NCBI GenBank assembly: GCA_949752745.1
Contig: OX457024.1
Span: 47,186,490-47,250,489, forward strand
Reading direction: 5' to 3'
DNA length: 64,000 nucleotides
DNA from: Protula sp. h YS-2021
Lineage: Eukaryota > Annelida > Polychaeta > Sabellida > Serpulidae
A program made the position numbers and the translations under genes. Under the pieces are notes generated by a model that saw only the letters and a program-made list of their open reading frames with translations, searched no databases and was not told the origin of the DNA. Positions 1 to 11,730 of the stretch are shown piece by piece (positions within the stretch are counted from its first letter, which is position 1; each line of letters starts with the position of its first letter).

Positions 1-1611
1 TTGTGGCTTTCCCAGGGATCGAAATATTTGAGATAACATTTATTTCCACATGTGCTGGTTATCATTTTTTGCTATGACGTTAAAACGATGGCGTTTTCAA
101 TTCATATGTTTTGTTTCTATTTTTATCACCCCTTTTACTGCTGGATATTATTCAGGGATACTTGCCTTGCACCCGATTGTGAAATGCACCCCCCCCCCCC
201 CTTCCACAAAAAAAAAGATAGTGGAGTTTAACACCATTGTGTGACATATCATTGTTACCGTTTTTAATGTAAAAACGAAATATATTAACATTAAAAGACA
301 GGTTGTTATTGCATTCGCAATTTATCCCTTAACCGTTTACAGCACGAAAACTTCAACTTTGCAAAATTTACATTTACCAGATTGCTATTTTTAAATTAAA
401 ATTACATACAATTACATTTTGAAATTAAGTAAATGAGTGTGGAATGATACATAATAAATAAATTTGTAAATAACTGTAGAGTCAATTGAGACTAACGTAA
501 TGGGCTAATGCCCCAATGTAAAATAAAAAAATAAATTTAATAGGGAAATCACACAGTCTCTAATAAGGTTTGCAATATGAAAAATAGTTAGTTTGAAGCA
601 GAGCACACAATGAAGTCGTCACTGAAAGTCTAATTAAGTGATGTCGGCAATATGAACTATAAGCCTCACCTAAATATGGGGTTGTAGCTAGGGAAAATGC
701 TAATTGTTGATTCCCCTACAGGGAAAACATTTGTTAGAAACATTTAACGTAATCAGTACTAAAAAATTGATAAACTACCGTTATAAATTAGAAAACAAAC
801 GAAAACAACGTTATTTTCTGAAATAATTTATGAGTTAAATCTTTGATCTTATATACCAATGTAACAATGGTATTATTCTGCTCGGCACATTTACTGTTTA
901 ATCATGCTTGTCAATTAACAAAGGTTTGAAGAAATATTAACGTGACTCTGTTTGGATTGGTTACAAATATTTGCCAGCCACAAAAGACCCGTTACGACGC
1001 ATGGGGGTACATGCACATAGCGTGAGACCTTGGTGTGCAACGCAAAAGGGGGAATAATTTTCTTAACCAGTGAAATTGCTTTGCTTAATGTGTTTGATGA
1101 CAAACAATGGTCGATGTCAAGCAGAGAAGAATAGAGATGGGCGGTGCATTTCATAGTTGGGTGAATCGCTAAGCAAAGCTGGGACATCATTTCAGGTATT
1201 TAATGTAATCCTTTGCAGAATCCAGACCAATATTGGAGCATTGCACACATCAAATAAATATCTTCATAAGCGATGAAACACTAAATCGTAAAATATTTGT
1301 AGTTGAATGAACAAGCAAGTTATATTTTATATTTTTATTTTGGTGTGTACCTTACGAGTTTATTTTATCGAACAAGAAACTGAAAGAACATTGAGAGAGA
1401 TAATAATAGTGATAAAAAAGTTACAAACAAAAGTAGGCAGGAAATCAAATAACTTATTTATATATATAGACAAAAATAACAGAATTTACATCATATAATA
1501 AATTAAACAGTTGCTTTAATGACAAACAGTTAAATACTGGATAGAAATAAGCATTATATAGGTGCTGAAGGATAACACCTTACTTTTGAATTATTTGTGT
1601 TGTTGTCAACC
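1..1611. other. Upstream flank of FoxA copy 1, no gene seen
   Basis: AT-rich sequence with a C run near 189-200 and no reading frame that resembles a protein family. It should contain the 5' UTR and promoter of the FoxA gene that starts at 1612, but I cannot place a TATA box or a transcription start with confidence. Confidence 0.5.
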
Positions 1612-2877
1612 ATGCATGGAGACATGCTCGCTCCGGGTAAGTCGCCTTACGACAATACCAGCTCGTATTCGACTATGCCAATGGGAAGTTCCATGCCACC
1701 GTCTTACAGCATGGGGAGTTACCCCACACAGAGCATGGGTGCCATTGGCAGTATGGGTGCCATGGGGATGGGCTCCATGATCGGATCCATGAACAGTATG
1801 GGCCACATGGGCCAAGCCTACGCCGCAATGAACAACATGGGGGCGGGGATGATGGCGGTGGGCGGCATGCAGATGGTCAATGGCGCGATGGCGTCTATGG
1901 AAGAATCGTTATCACCAATGGCCCGCGACAGAGAAATGCCAAAAGGATATCGGCGCAGCTACACGCATGCAAAGCCTCCGTACTCTTACATATCTCTTAT
2001 TGTTATGGCGATACAAAATTCCTCAAGCAAAATGGTGACCCTGAATGAAATATACCAATTCATTATGGATTTATTTCCATTCTATAGACAGAATCAACAA
2101 CGATGGCAGAACTCTATCAGACACAGTTTGTCATTTAACGACTGCTTTTGCAAAGTTCCACGGTCGCCAGAAAAACCAGGCAAGGGCAGTTTCTGGACTC
2201 TGCATCCGGATGCCCACAGCATGTTTGAAAACGGCTGCTACCTGCGGCGCCAGAAGCGCTTCAAGTGCGCCAAAAAGGAGCAGCTGAGGCAGGCGCAGAA
2301 GCAGGCGGCGGTGACGCAAGCGGCCGAGATGCTTGGCCATCTACCCCACGCTGACCAGCCCAGCGTCCCTCCCGTTAAAAACGAGACGGAACAAACAGGC
2401 ACAGAAAGTTACAGCCCAAGCTTTAAGAAATCAGACAACGACGACGCCAAAAAAAGCGAACACAAGGCAGAAACGACAACACCACACATTCCAAGCACAG
2501 ATCACAAACTGGAGGTAGTGCATGATTCTACACCGCCAGTTCAGCAGGAAGGCACACATGCTACTGCGAACATGCAGTCTATTTCTGAAAGTATCCGGTA
2601 TGGCATGGCCCCGGATGGCTATGCGCACGCCATGCATCAGATGGGACAAATGGGACACAATTTCAGCCATCCATTTTCTATTAACAATCTTATGTCAAGC
2701 CAGGAAGGCATGATGGACTCAAAAATGTATGGGCATTTGGCCAACTATCATAACAACCCATATGGACACATGGGCCAGGTAGCCCAGGGAAGGGCCAATG
2801 ATGCTGGACAGACTATACCTTCGGCTGCAGACAGTTATTACCGCAGCTATACACCTCAGTCCACGGCAAACTTATAA
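1612..2877 (+). CDS. foxA: FoxA-class forkhead transcription factor, copy 1
   Basis: Single open frame of 421 aa encoding a nuclear sequence-specific DNA-binding protein. The forkhead (winged-helix) domain spans about residues 111-221, opening with [19 protein letters not shown] and ending QKRFKC. Recognition helix 3 ([13 protein letters not shown]) is intact, with the DNA-contacting Asn and His. The FoxA-specific C-terminal motif [10 protein letters not shown] lies at 353-362 and the family tail YYRSYTPQS at 409-417. The first 100 residues are Met/Gly/Ser-rich. I chose ATG 1612 because it has A at -3 (CAACCATG) and matches the start context and length of the second copy; the upstream in-frame GTG is not needed. 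By family knowledge FoxA factors act as pioneer regulators of endoderm, foregut and mouth development. Oddities are a Cys in FCKVP and DAHSM where the other copy has FIKVP and DAGNM. No intron is required. Confidence 0.96.
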   Translation: MHGDMLAPGKSPYDNTSSYSTMPMGSSMPPSYSMGSYPTQSMGAIGSMGAMGMGSMIGSMNSMGHMGQAYAAMNNMGAGMMAVGGMQMVNGAMASMEESLSPMARDREMPKGYRRSYTHAKPPYSYISLIVMAIQNSSSKMVTLNEIYQFIMDLFPFYRQNQQRWQNSIRHSLSFNDCFCKVPRSPEKPGKGSFWTLHPDAHSMFENGCYLRRQKRFKCAKKEQLRQAQKQAAVTQAAEMLGHLPHADQPSVPPVKNETEQTGTESYSPSFKKSDNDDAKKSEHKAETTTPHIPSTDHKLEVVHDSTPPVQQEGTHATANMQSISESIRYGMAPDGYAHAMHQMGQMGHNFSHPFSINNLMSSQEGMMDSKMYGHLANYHNNPYGHMGQVAQGRANDAGQTIPSAADSYYRSYTPQSTANL

Positions 2878-2951
2878 AAGTGGCTGGTTTATTTCGTTAC
2901 TGCTATTTTTGCATTAAGTTCCTTTATATAAATATTGCCTGTGTGATAAAA

Positions 2952-2968
2952 AATAAAAATAAAATAAA
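2952..2968 (+). terminator. Poly(A) signal cluster after FoxA copy 1
   Basis: Three AATAAA hexamers in or overlapping 2952-2968, 75-91 bp past the stop codon at 2875-2877. They suit a short 3' UTR for this gene; the tract is also simple AAAAT repeat, so cleavage is inferred, not shown. Confidence 0.5.
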
Positions 2969-2980
2969 AATTCCTTATCA

Positions 2981-5900
2981 AAGGACATATTGGACCATTT
3001 GCAATATTTTAAAATTAGTTTTTTATTATTATTAAAAAACTGAAATGTTATTTCCAGTATTTTAATATGTTCTAATAGTATTGTTTCATAATCTTCCCTT
3101 ACATTTTAAAATTCTTCACGTATCTATAAACAATAAAAATAAGTAAAACGAATCGATGTATGTACTGGTTAAGTTGCTATAATCCACGTACAGTTATAAG
3201 CAACCGGTTATTGTAAATATTCCTATGTGGTTTATTTTGTAAGAAAAGTATAAAAATATAAGCTAAAAATGAAATGGGACAAGAAAGAATCCCCGTGGGC
3301 CGGGCCCCTAGTGTAAGGAAATGCCACACATTATAGTATTACCAGCCACTGTCCCGCCCACCCAATAATATCATATGTTATGATATGCCTACGGGGAGCA
3401 GGCAAAGAAATCGATTGAAAAAACTAAGAGTTCGGTATTTTCGGACACGTATTGCGCCTTCAGCTTACTGGCACATACGGACCTTCGGCTTCAGGAAAAA
3501 AAAAGAAAGAAAATAAATAAATAAATAAAGATAACTTCCTGCACATATATAATAAAGCATTACTATTATACATTTTTTCAAATACTCTGATTTTATTAAT
3601 TACTGTTTAGAATGTTAAAATTGCAAGCTTTTCGTTTTCTAACTATTTATTTTCAAGGGGTCCCTAAAATGATCATCTCAGATTCAAACTTTCAGAAACC
3701 TTCCAGTAGTATGTATAAGTTCCAAATAAAAATGCTTCTACGTTTAAATTACAAAATAACTTTTCCGTTTGCAGCTTTTTATTTCGGGCTCAAGTTACTG
3801 TAAGGCAGAGAGACTCAAACTTGTTACCTCGTATACAATTAAATGCTTTATTCGTGTTGCTTTGTGTTGACCGAACTCGGGGCGCGTCCCGAACGCTGCG
3901 CTGGTGTACATAAAAGCAAGAATGATTAATTACTTGATCTTCAGAACTGCGTAGCAAAAAGGGGGAAATTTTATTTATGTTTGTTTTTGAAGGAAGTAAA
4001 ATTTTAATGAGAGGGAATAATAATATACAATAATATTAAACGGGTGTTTAGACTTTAATTTTCCAGGATTATTATATGTATAACTCTGAAAATAAGACCA
4101 CCCGAAGATGCGGACAAAGCTCCTCTTAAGCATGTTTGTCTTTTACTTATCACTGTCTTTTTTGCGTGGACATTTAGACATTTTTATCAATTCCACAACG
4201 GTTCAGTTTCCGGCATGGTGCTTTCCTGGAATTGCTATCTGTTATTGCTATATGTTTTTGGATTTGTGACCTGTACAGTTTGCACCGCCCAAGGAATTTT
4301 GTATACGGATGGTTTTTCTTAGAAAAATTTGTTAATCGTCAAAAAATCAAATGTGTTGAATATCTTGTCTTAGAGGGCCAGAAATAGTAATTGGTGCACT
4401 AGGTGATCCCAGTTAGTCAAATGTCCGTATAGTTTTACATGTAATTCCTGTATAGCTTTTTGATTTAGAACAAAGCTTTTGTTACATCCATAAATGTAAC
4501 AGCTGACAAGTTCACATCTTACGGATTGACTAATATTTCCATAGTAGCACATGCAATTGCTTTAATTTGTGATCTCAGAAAGTTTTACTTCCTTTCACTT
4601 TGCTCATGCCTCGTGTAAGCTCTTGTTAAACAAAACTGCTTTATAATCAGATGAGGAGATTGTTATTACAGCAAAAACATACCAGTAACAATTATAAGAA
4701 GCTGAAACGTTGTCTATTTTGCTGTATAATAAAAATATTTCCAAATTGTTCCATCCAAGAAGAGGAAATCCTCTGCTGATATGTGACACTTGCGAATTAA
4801 CGCCAATGTTTCCGACTCTATTTTTTGCCTGGAGAATCCTGTTTGTTTGTTTGTTTGTTTGTTTTTGTTGTTTTCTATCTCAGGCTCGTCTGTTCGTTAA
4901 AGGTAACTAAAACTTAAACTTTTCAAAGTGTGTTTTAAAATATTTTATGTGTCTTTTTTTGTTCCAATGTAGATTGTAATAATAGAAATATATCAATATA
5001 TATTAGTTATTTTTAAAATTCTGTAGTTTTTTTAAAATGAATTGTAAAAAAGAAGATAAATCCAAAATAACTATTTTGTGAATGATTTGGCAAACATACT
5101 ATAAATTGTTTAATCTTAGTTTTATTTATTGTTTCTTTTATGTTGCAAAAGGCCCAGAAAAGGACTTTGTGAAGCGAGTTTCCAAGCGCTTCAAGTTTTA
5201 AACTGCCCGTGACCAATTCGCATGATATTGCGCCTGTAAGAAAAGTACATATAATCACACATATAACCACACATAACAGAAGCTTACAGGGAAATCCTTA
5301 TATCTTTAGCAGTAATAATTTGCTATGAAAATAGCAGTATTGATATAACAAAGTGTTATACAGCCCTAATTAGGGTTTCATTTTCGTAGCAAGGCATACT
5401 GCTTGTGGGACCTGTTAAACGATTTCCAAATGGTTTCATTTATATTCTGCCAGAAAAACTAAGAAAAAGAAAAAGAAAAGATATTGACAAATAAGTTATT
5501 GACGAATATGTTCTGTATCTAAAGGTTGAATGACTGTTCATATTAACTGGATCCACGAGGTGCAAAATGTTTGAAAAATGGCCTTACGGGTAAATATGAT
5601 TCACTGAGACACATCTTTCGCCAGTGGAGAAGCAAAAGATTTAAACAACATATTTTACGACAAGACGCATCTAGACTGGCACGTTTTATTTATATTATTT
5701 CAAGAGGGGATAACATCATAGTGGCGTAAAAACATTAAAGGGTATATTGAATATTCGTTTTAAAGCCGATTTAGATTTAACTATATTGCTTGATGCCCGA
5801 TTATGACGGTGCATTTTTTTTGGACAATGCCAATGTTATCCTGAAGCTAAACCTTGCCCATGTGAATTACCAAAAATCACAAAAAAGATGTCCAGCGAAA

Positions 5901-6000
5901 GACTAAGAGTATGAACTTTGTCTATGTTTTTTTTACTTTCTTTTTTGGATTGATTTTGTTGGATAATACGCAGAGCATCAATAGTCTTTCCATTGTTGTA
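2981..6000. other. Gene-free stretch downstream of FoxA copy 1
   Basis: AT-rich sequence without a supportable gene. It holds short simple repeats ((AAAT)n near 3510-3530, (GTTT)n near 4838-4866) and a GC-richer patch near 3290-3380. Open frames here are short and lack family motifs. Confidence 0.5.
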
Positions 6001-6019
6001 CAACAAATTGGTTGGAGGT

Positions 6020-6102
6020 GGGGGAGGGGGTACAAGATAGAGCACGCAATCTTTTGTGGGGGGGGGGGGGTACAAGATAGAGTACGCATTCTCTTGTGGC
6101 CT
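6020..6102. repeat. Two-unit tandem repeat with G runs
   Basis: The phrase GGTACAAGATAGAG followed by CACGCA or TACGCA and a CTTGTGG-type end occurs twice in direct orientation, separated by a run of about 14 G. The G tract could form a quadruplex, which is inference only. Confidence 0.6.
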
Positions 6103-6765
6103 CCAGTATCTAAGGTAAAGGATTCCATTTGAATCTATTTTGATCAATATTGGACTAATGAAAAAATACTGAACTAGTGAAAAGAATGTCTAAGGACATC
6201 GTGGCTAGCCAAGCCTTAAAAAAAATTGCTAAGATTAAAGGTAAGACATAGTTCATATAACTACTGAACTACTAAAAATTTGAGTGAAAAATTCACAATA
6301 TCGCGAAATTGATGAAGATAAGAATGTATATTTGTGCTGCTACGTATATTGTAGTGACAATAAATTATCCTAAAAAAATCACAAATATGTTTTCAAGTCA
6401 ACAACAAAACAGTACTTCAGAGTATGGAAGAAATCGTGTTTTGCCCAGCCCCCCCCCTCCCCCCGCATTATGTGGTCTCTTTGGCTACGCTAACTCTGCA
6501 CTCTTGTGTAAAACACAACCCTGTAGGATTTCGTCGCATTTTCGAAGCCATGTTATCAATATTAGGCAGCAATTCAGCAATCACGCATTATTATAGGGAG
6601 GGATCATGGGGTTGAGTCCCGGGGAGTCACAAGTAGTATCATATGTCTTACCATTTCCATTAAAAAAAAAACAACAACAACAAAAACAAAACAAAGAAAC
6701 AAAAAAAAAAAAAACGCTGGGAAATGAGGTGAGGCTAATTTTGAGGGAAGCCGTGGTGCGCGCGG

Positions 6766-7032
6766 GGTGTGAATTTCGTTAAAAATGGAGTAATTTTCAT
6801 TCAGTACTATGCGTTTCCCAGAAAAAGGAGATTATTTCAGAACTGCTCACCGTATTTTGTTAAAAAAGGGGGTATTATTTCAAAATTAGCACTGCGTAAT
6901 TTTTATTCACTATTCCGCGTTACCCGCAAAAGGGGGTTCTTGCGGAACTTTACTCCAAGTTCTGATAAAATAGGGGATATTATTTCAAGATAGACTAGGC
7001 TATCTCTCCCACCCCCACCCCCCCCCCCCCCC
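6766..7032. repeat. Dispersed repeat, copy 1 (partner near 58.36-58.58 kb)
   Basis: Shares the phrases TTTCGTTAAAAA, CATTC.G.ACT, CGTTTCCC and GTTAAAAAAG..G..ATTATTTCAAAATTAGCACT, in the same order, with 58365-58575. It ends in a long C run at about 7010-7031. No coding content is visible. Confidence 0.55.
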
Positions 7033-7039
7033 ACATTTG

Positions 7040-7350
7040 GAATTTTAAAATGTAAAAGGAAGATAATGTTGAAAATACAAGATAATGTGGATGTTATTTA
7101 TGACAATCTTAGCGATCAGCAGTATCCACCTGATCTCTCTAAAATGCTAAAAAGGATATTTAGAGAAAAATAAAGAACTTTCTGATCAAAGATACCTTTT
7201 CATATTTTTGTTTCAATTATGTTGAATTTGGTCAATAAAGTAGTTAAGGCTAGTTTTATATATATTTACACGCAAAAAAGTTAGTGGGGGTGGATAGCGT
7301 TGCTTTCCCCCCCGGGGGGGGGGGGGGGAGCTGTAAGATAGCCTGTTACA
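7040..7350 (+). mobile_element. Ginger1-like DNA transposon, right-end fragment
   Basis: Colinear with the fragment at 40870-40401 read on the - strand. It holds an integrase N-terminal exon relic at about 7064-7171, which reads DNVDVIYDNLSDQQYPPDL then stops, then the same 3' tail (TTTTTGTTTCAATTATG, CAATAAA, ATTTACACGCAAAA) and a terminal C/G run ending AGCCTGTTACA at 7350. The terminus TGTTACA is followed directly by CCGG (7351-7354). Ginger1 elements are known to carry Gypsy-like integrases, TGT...ACA ends and CCGG- or CCGT-specific target duplications. I see no matching left end, so this is a truncated copy. The superfamily assignment is inference from the weak integrase similarity together with the ends. 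Confidence 0.6.
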
Positions 7351-7354
7351 CCGG

Positions 7355-8090
7355 TTGTGTAACCGACGCATAGCCATGTCAGTCGTCTCTGTAATTCCGC
7401 GAATGCGCTTCTTCGGTGGATCCCCTCGTCCGTCCCGCTAGATGAGGCTAGTAGCAGCGGATTCTTCACGCTTGAGAGGGGTGATGGTGGCCAAAATAGA
7501 CGGATGTTTATATCCAATCAGATGGAAAAATCTGATATACCACCTCTCAGTTAGGTTGTTCGTTGTCACTTCATCATTTAGGGTTGCATCAAGCATGTTC
7601 CAGACTTTTGGCGGAAATCTTAGCGATACCCTCCTAACGTTATGATGTGATTCTGGGTATTAGGGCGGTGAAAGTTTCCAAGGACGTACGTCTGGGCAAA
7701 ATAGGCAAGTAGGTCTTTCTGGCGCAGTGGCACGGAGATGCTCTAACCCCTTCTTCTACTTCACCTACCGGCAGAAAGGCCACAGCGTCGATCTGGGCAC
7801 AGAAGAGCTTGAACTCTGTTCTGTACGGCTCGGAAATTGCACACTAGTTAACAACAGCTTCAAAGAATTCTTCGTAAGTTGCCTGGGACTTTCCCTTGAT
7901 CAGTCTATGAACTGTGAACATGGTTCGTTTAACTTTAACTTTATTGTCTGGATATTTGGAACTCAGTTGAACCATTTTGTAACCAAGGACGCCGTCGATG
8001 AAATAAAATGTTCGGGAGTGTCTAAATGTGTGTTCAAAATAACTACTTTGTATAAAATAACACCTTACCGTTAATATATAACCTTTGTTA
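7355..8090 (-). pseudogene. MULE (FLYWCH-type) transposase relic
   Basis: Read on the - strand, pieces of a Mutator-like transposase appear in order across several frameshifts: a segment ending KGKSQATYEEFFEAV; then EFKLFCAQIDAVAFLP (the LF.....AFLP block typical of MULEs); then RFPPKVWNMLDATLNDE, NNLTERW and the C-terminal IGYKHPSI block; then KKRIRGI. This order matches the second half of FLYWCH-associated MULE transposases of animals. Stops and at least two frame changes show it is dead. Its 3' end abuts the CCGG that follows the Ginger1-like terminus at 7350, so that element may have inserted into it. Confidence 0.75.
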
Positions 8091-8095
8091 TCCAT

Positions 8096-9217
8096 TTTTC
8101 ATATTTTCATTGTTTATTGACATTTGGCAAGTCGAATACCTGCAAAGAGTATACTAAAGTTGGCCGTTGCCAATGTTTCAGGCCTTTTTTTCTCTCTTTA
8201 CTGGTCCGTCATTTTGTCTTTACTATTCCTCTGTCAGTCCTTGCCCTGGGGCTCCAAATTTTCGCACACATATAGTGTTTGATGTGAAGCAGTGCACCTT
8301 CCCTTTTGCTTCCGTCTTTGTTTTCACATTAATGATCAAAATGCGAAATAAAAAAAATCATCAAAAAATGCAAGGCGTAAGGTCTGCAGAAAAGTTGCAG
8401 AAGCTCTCGTATCTACCAACAGCGACATTGTGCATTACATAAATTATGCTTTTTTATTTGCATAGGTCAAATCAAATACGTTGAGTAAGATGGATGCCAA
8501 ATCTTAACTGGCTATTACAAATACACTGAATGCTCATATAAATTATCAGCTTCAGTTACGCACTATTTTTGTGAGGGTCGGGGGGTCGGGGAGGGGTGCC
8601 GTTTTATGGAGTAGGTAGCAAAGCTATGTTTTTTTTTCTAGAAAGATTTTTCTGAAAAAAAAATTGTATGTAAATGAAAAGCAAACCAAAATCATGCTGA
8701 TTTTTTAAAAATCTACTCGAAATAAAGTAATTTTTAAAATATTATTTTGTGCCAAGTATTCAGTATTCCGACTCTGAGAAATAGGTTCTCGTTAACCAAT
8801 CTATTTGTGACGTCATGCATAAACGCCACTGAAATCATAAATGTTTTTATATAAAATACATTCCAGCTTGAGGGTCAACAAAACTGCAAGTCACCGTTCT
8901 AACTGGGATCCTGCGAGGTTCCTCTACTGAGCATGCGCACTTGAAACCGTGAATTGGGTTGTGCAACAAAATTCGATTGTGACAAAAGTAACAGCTTTCG
9001 TCAGGTTTCGTTACACGAGGTGAAGCATTTGTAAGCGGAACAGAAGCTTATTTTCATGAGCACGCACCCTGTCTTCCAGCAGTCACCTAGAGCCGAACGA
9101 CACTTAACCAAGCAGCATTGAATCGAAATTGGGATCTGTGGCGTTTAATCAACATTTATAACTGTGGATGGGTTGCTTGATTTCAGGTCAGAAAATAAGA
9201 AAGTTTGTGATTAATTC
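8096..9217. other. Gene-free stretch with one dispersed repeat
   Basis: No supportable gene. The segment at about 8605-8800 resembles 42368-42580 (shared AGCAAAGCT, TTTTTTCTAGAAAG, AAAATCAT.CTGA, CT.CTCGAA and GAAAATAGGTTCT-type words), so it is a copy of a low-identity dispersed repeat. A short G run lies near 8578-8596. Confidence 0.45.
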
Positions 9218-9566
9218 TAACGTTTTATTTCGTAAAACGAGCTTTTACGAACAAAAGCGCAATTCGCATTCTCCACTTTTAGATGGGTTCCCTTCCGGTT
9301 TTAACCTTTCACTTTGAATAAAAACAAACTTTTTTGTAGAAGTAGAGCAAGCCTACCCCGATATCCATCCATTGACCAATCAAAATGAGAGAATCCTCTC
9401 GTATTTCGTCATGACTGACAATGGACATTCCCCTTAAGCCCCACTCAGTGGTTGAATAAGGCACCCAGGCTAGTTGAGGGATGGGTGGATGCTAGAGTGG
9501 GCTAAAAGTGGAGAACGCGAATTGCGCTTATACTCGTAAAAGCACGTTTCACGAAATAAAAGTTAG
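9218..9566. mobile_element. Foldback MITE with about 66-bp terminal inverted repeats
   Basis: The left arm (9218-9282), starting CTAACGTTTTATTTCGTAAA and ending TCTCCACTTTTAG, is the imperfect inverted complement of the right arm (9501-9566), at roughly 85-90% by eye. The internal 220 bp has no reading frame. A partial further copy of the arm (CTCTACTTTTAGATGGG) follows at about 9598-9615. Confidence 0.75.
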
Positions 9567-9615
9567 TTTTACTTCGCAAAAGCTTTGAATTCGCTTATCT
9601 CTACTTTTAGATGGG

Positions 9616-10607
9616 ACTTGAGTCCGGAGCAGGGGAGCCTGCCATTCTGAACTGCATTCGCAAAAAAAGGTTGCGAATTACGCTAGATGCATAAAAGCTC
9701 ATCAGAGAATGTTAAAGCCGAGCTGTATTTAAAGACTGAATAAAATGCCAACTACGTTCCACTTCTTTACTTGCAAAGAGCCTGGGATGGGGAAACAGTC
9801 CCACAGGGATGGGGGAACAGAATGTAGAGATCTGACGCATGTAATTCAAGTCTGACATTTATACATGAGTGGTGATTGCCATCCCCCTTCTTCCTCCCAC
9901 TGGATGGATCTCAACCTCGAGCACTCAACATCGAGACTATGAAGACAATACGATCGTAAGTCTCTGAGATTTAGGTCAAATAAACTTAACACTGCTATGG
10001 ATTGAGCCACAATATCAAATAACATGCTGTTCTTGACGTTAAGACTGAGGCAAATGATAAGTCCCAATTGCCTGATAAAATCAGAACGTAACGTTAAGTT
10101 GAAGGTTTTACCCGCAAAACCTACAATATACGACCGACTCTTTAAATTCTGATTGAATTTACACTTAAAATGGTGAAAAACTTTCCATCTAATGAGATTC
10201 CCCGCGTCTTAGGCCAATTAGGGGCCCATAGACACGGTAGGCATGGTCACCATGGACCGGTCCCCTTGTTGCTGGTGGTGGTATGGGACTACGGGAACAG
10301 GTGGTACCGTGTATGCCCCCTTTTTCTGGCTTTAGGGCCCGAAAAGAGTGGAAGCCGACAGGAAGCGGGGTGTTAGGACCGTGGTGACCCTGCCTGAACG
10401 AGAGTAATGTGTTGTTAAAATGGAAAACATTCTTGACATTTAAATTAACGTCTGTGCAAGTGAAAATATCAGTTCTGTGGTGATTAAAAACACTTGCTTT
10501 ACGGAATTCAAGGTACGAAGGCATGGTCTAGAAGTGTCGTTACTTCTTGCCCATGAACCCGTTGTTATGTCCCTTTGCAATCCCTCCTTTCTGCTTGCCC
10601 TTGCCCT
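9616..10607. other. 3' flank of the tyrosine-recombinase retrotransposon; GC-richer patch
   Basis: No supportable gene. From about 10190 to 10690 base composition is richer in G+C than the surroundings and contains an unrecognised open stretch on the - strand (about 10189-10524). Because it lies just 3' of the recombinase stop at 10608-10610 (- strand), I read it as possible non-coding tail of that element. Confidence 0.4.
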
Positions 10608-11144
10608 TCAGCTTGGGAGCGGGTTGCCTGCAATCAGAGTAGAAGGGTCCGTAATGGTGGTTTCTGCAGCGATAAAGGGGCCCAAAGAGTAAAGGCCTGT
10701 CAATTCGCTCTGCGAAAATTCTTTAAGATAATACTTTGCAAACGATTTGGGGGAAGATCAACAACCTGTTTTAAGTATATCTACTAAAGACACATTATGG
10801 AGAGCTCTGAGAGAATTTGCTATTTGGCGGACATGATGGGCTTTAATTTTGCAATCGTTTTGGATGCCTGTATCGGTCTGTGTCCGTTCATAAGCTTCCA
10901 GAATAACCCTTTTTAATGTAGTTTGAGATGGTTTGTTTAAAAAGGTTCATGTTGAATTTTGGCATGAAAAGAGAAAATGAGAGCTTTTTGATTTGTTTCT
11001 GAAATCGTAAGATACTGGCGCAGTGCTCTGACCGGGCACAAGAAAACTCGGCCTGCAGTCACTTGTTCCCTTTTAAGGGTCGGCAGCGCAATATGGTCAA
11101 AGGTGCCCCGACCTTGGGATACAATATGTGTCTTACCCATAAAG
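10608..11144 (-). pseudogene. Tyrosine recombinase, C-terminal part
   Basis: Reading on -, from the Ginger1 boundary: GFMGKTHIVSQG, then FLCPVRALRQYL (a typical DIRS/Ngaro recombinase block), then KAHHVRQIANSL carrying the H-x-x-R catalytic pair, then NVSLVDILKTGC, a stop where family members have Trp, SSPKSFAKYYL containing the catalytic Tyr, and the tail GLYSLGPFIAAET ending at TGA 10608-10610. The nonsense codon and frame changes mean the enzyme is inactive. The N-terminal part lies beyond the insertion at 13780-14108. Confidence 0.82.
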
Positions 11145-11148
11145 CCGA
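11145..11148. repeat. Target-site duplication, left copy (CCGA)
   Basis: CCGA directly precedes the TGT terminus at 11149; the matching CCGG lies at 13780-13783, one mismatch apart. CCGG is the documented target of Ginger1 elements. Confidence 0.75.
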
Positions 11149-11730
11149 TGTTCCAGTAAATTTGGTCCGCCTTAATTTTGGTCCGGCCGGACCGAGATTC
11201 CTAGAAATATCGGTCCCCCGGACCAAATTTACTAGGGTTTTTGGTCCGGCTTTGGGGTTTTGGGTCCTTCCTGACCAAAATTCCTAGGAAATTTATTCTT
11301 CCCCCACCCACAACTTATTTAAACAAGATTATTTTATGTGCTCTGTTTTTCATTCACGTATATATTTTTTGTTTGTGATTGAAAGTTAAAAGTAATTTAT
11401 GAATGAGTATAGAATTGTTCAAACAATGATACAAACGAAAAAAACGAGGTTGCCATTTATTGCAATTGCTTTTACCAGAAATCATGCACCAACACCAATA
11501 TGATTGAGACAAAACACAATTGCAGTGTTGGACGTTTGCTTTGAACCAAAGAGATAAAAACGTGAGCTCCGTGGAAAGTAATTGCAATTGAGACTAAAAA
11601 GCAATTGAGACTAAAAAGCAATTTCACGGTGAAATGACTTACTCAGGAAATATAATTGCAGTGTTTTAACTTTGCTTTGCTACAAACACACTGGGATAGA
11701 TCATCGTGTCACTAGCGCGTACACCCGCAG

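Noticed and set aside
7727..8074. 115-codon frame on +
   Set aside because: Antisense to the MULE relic, whose conserved blocks read on -.
10189..10524. 111-codon GC-rich frame on -
   Set aside because: No recognisable domain; it lies just past the recombinase stop and is more likely the non-coding tail of the retrotransposon.
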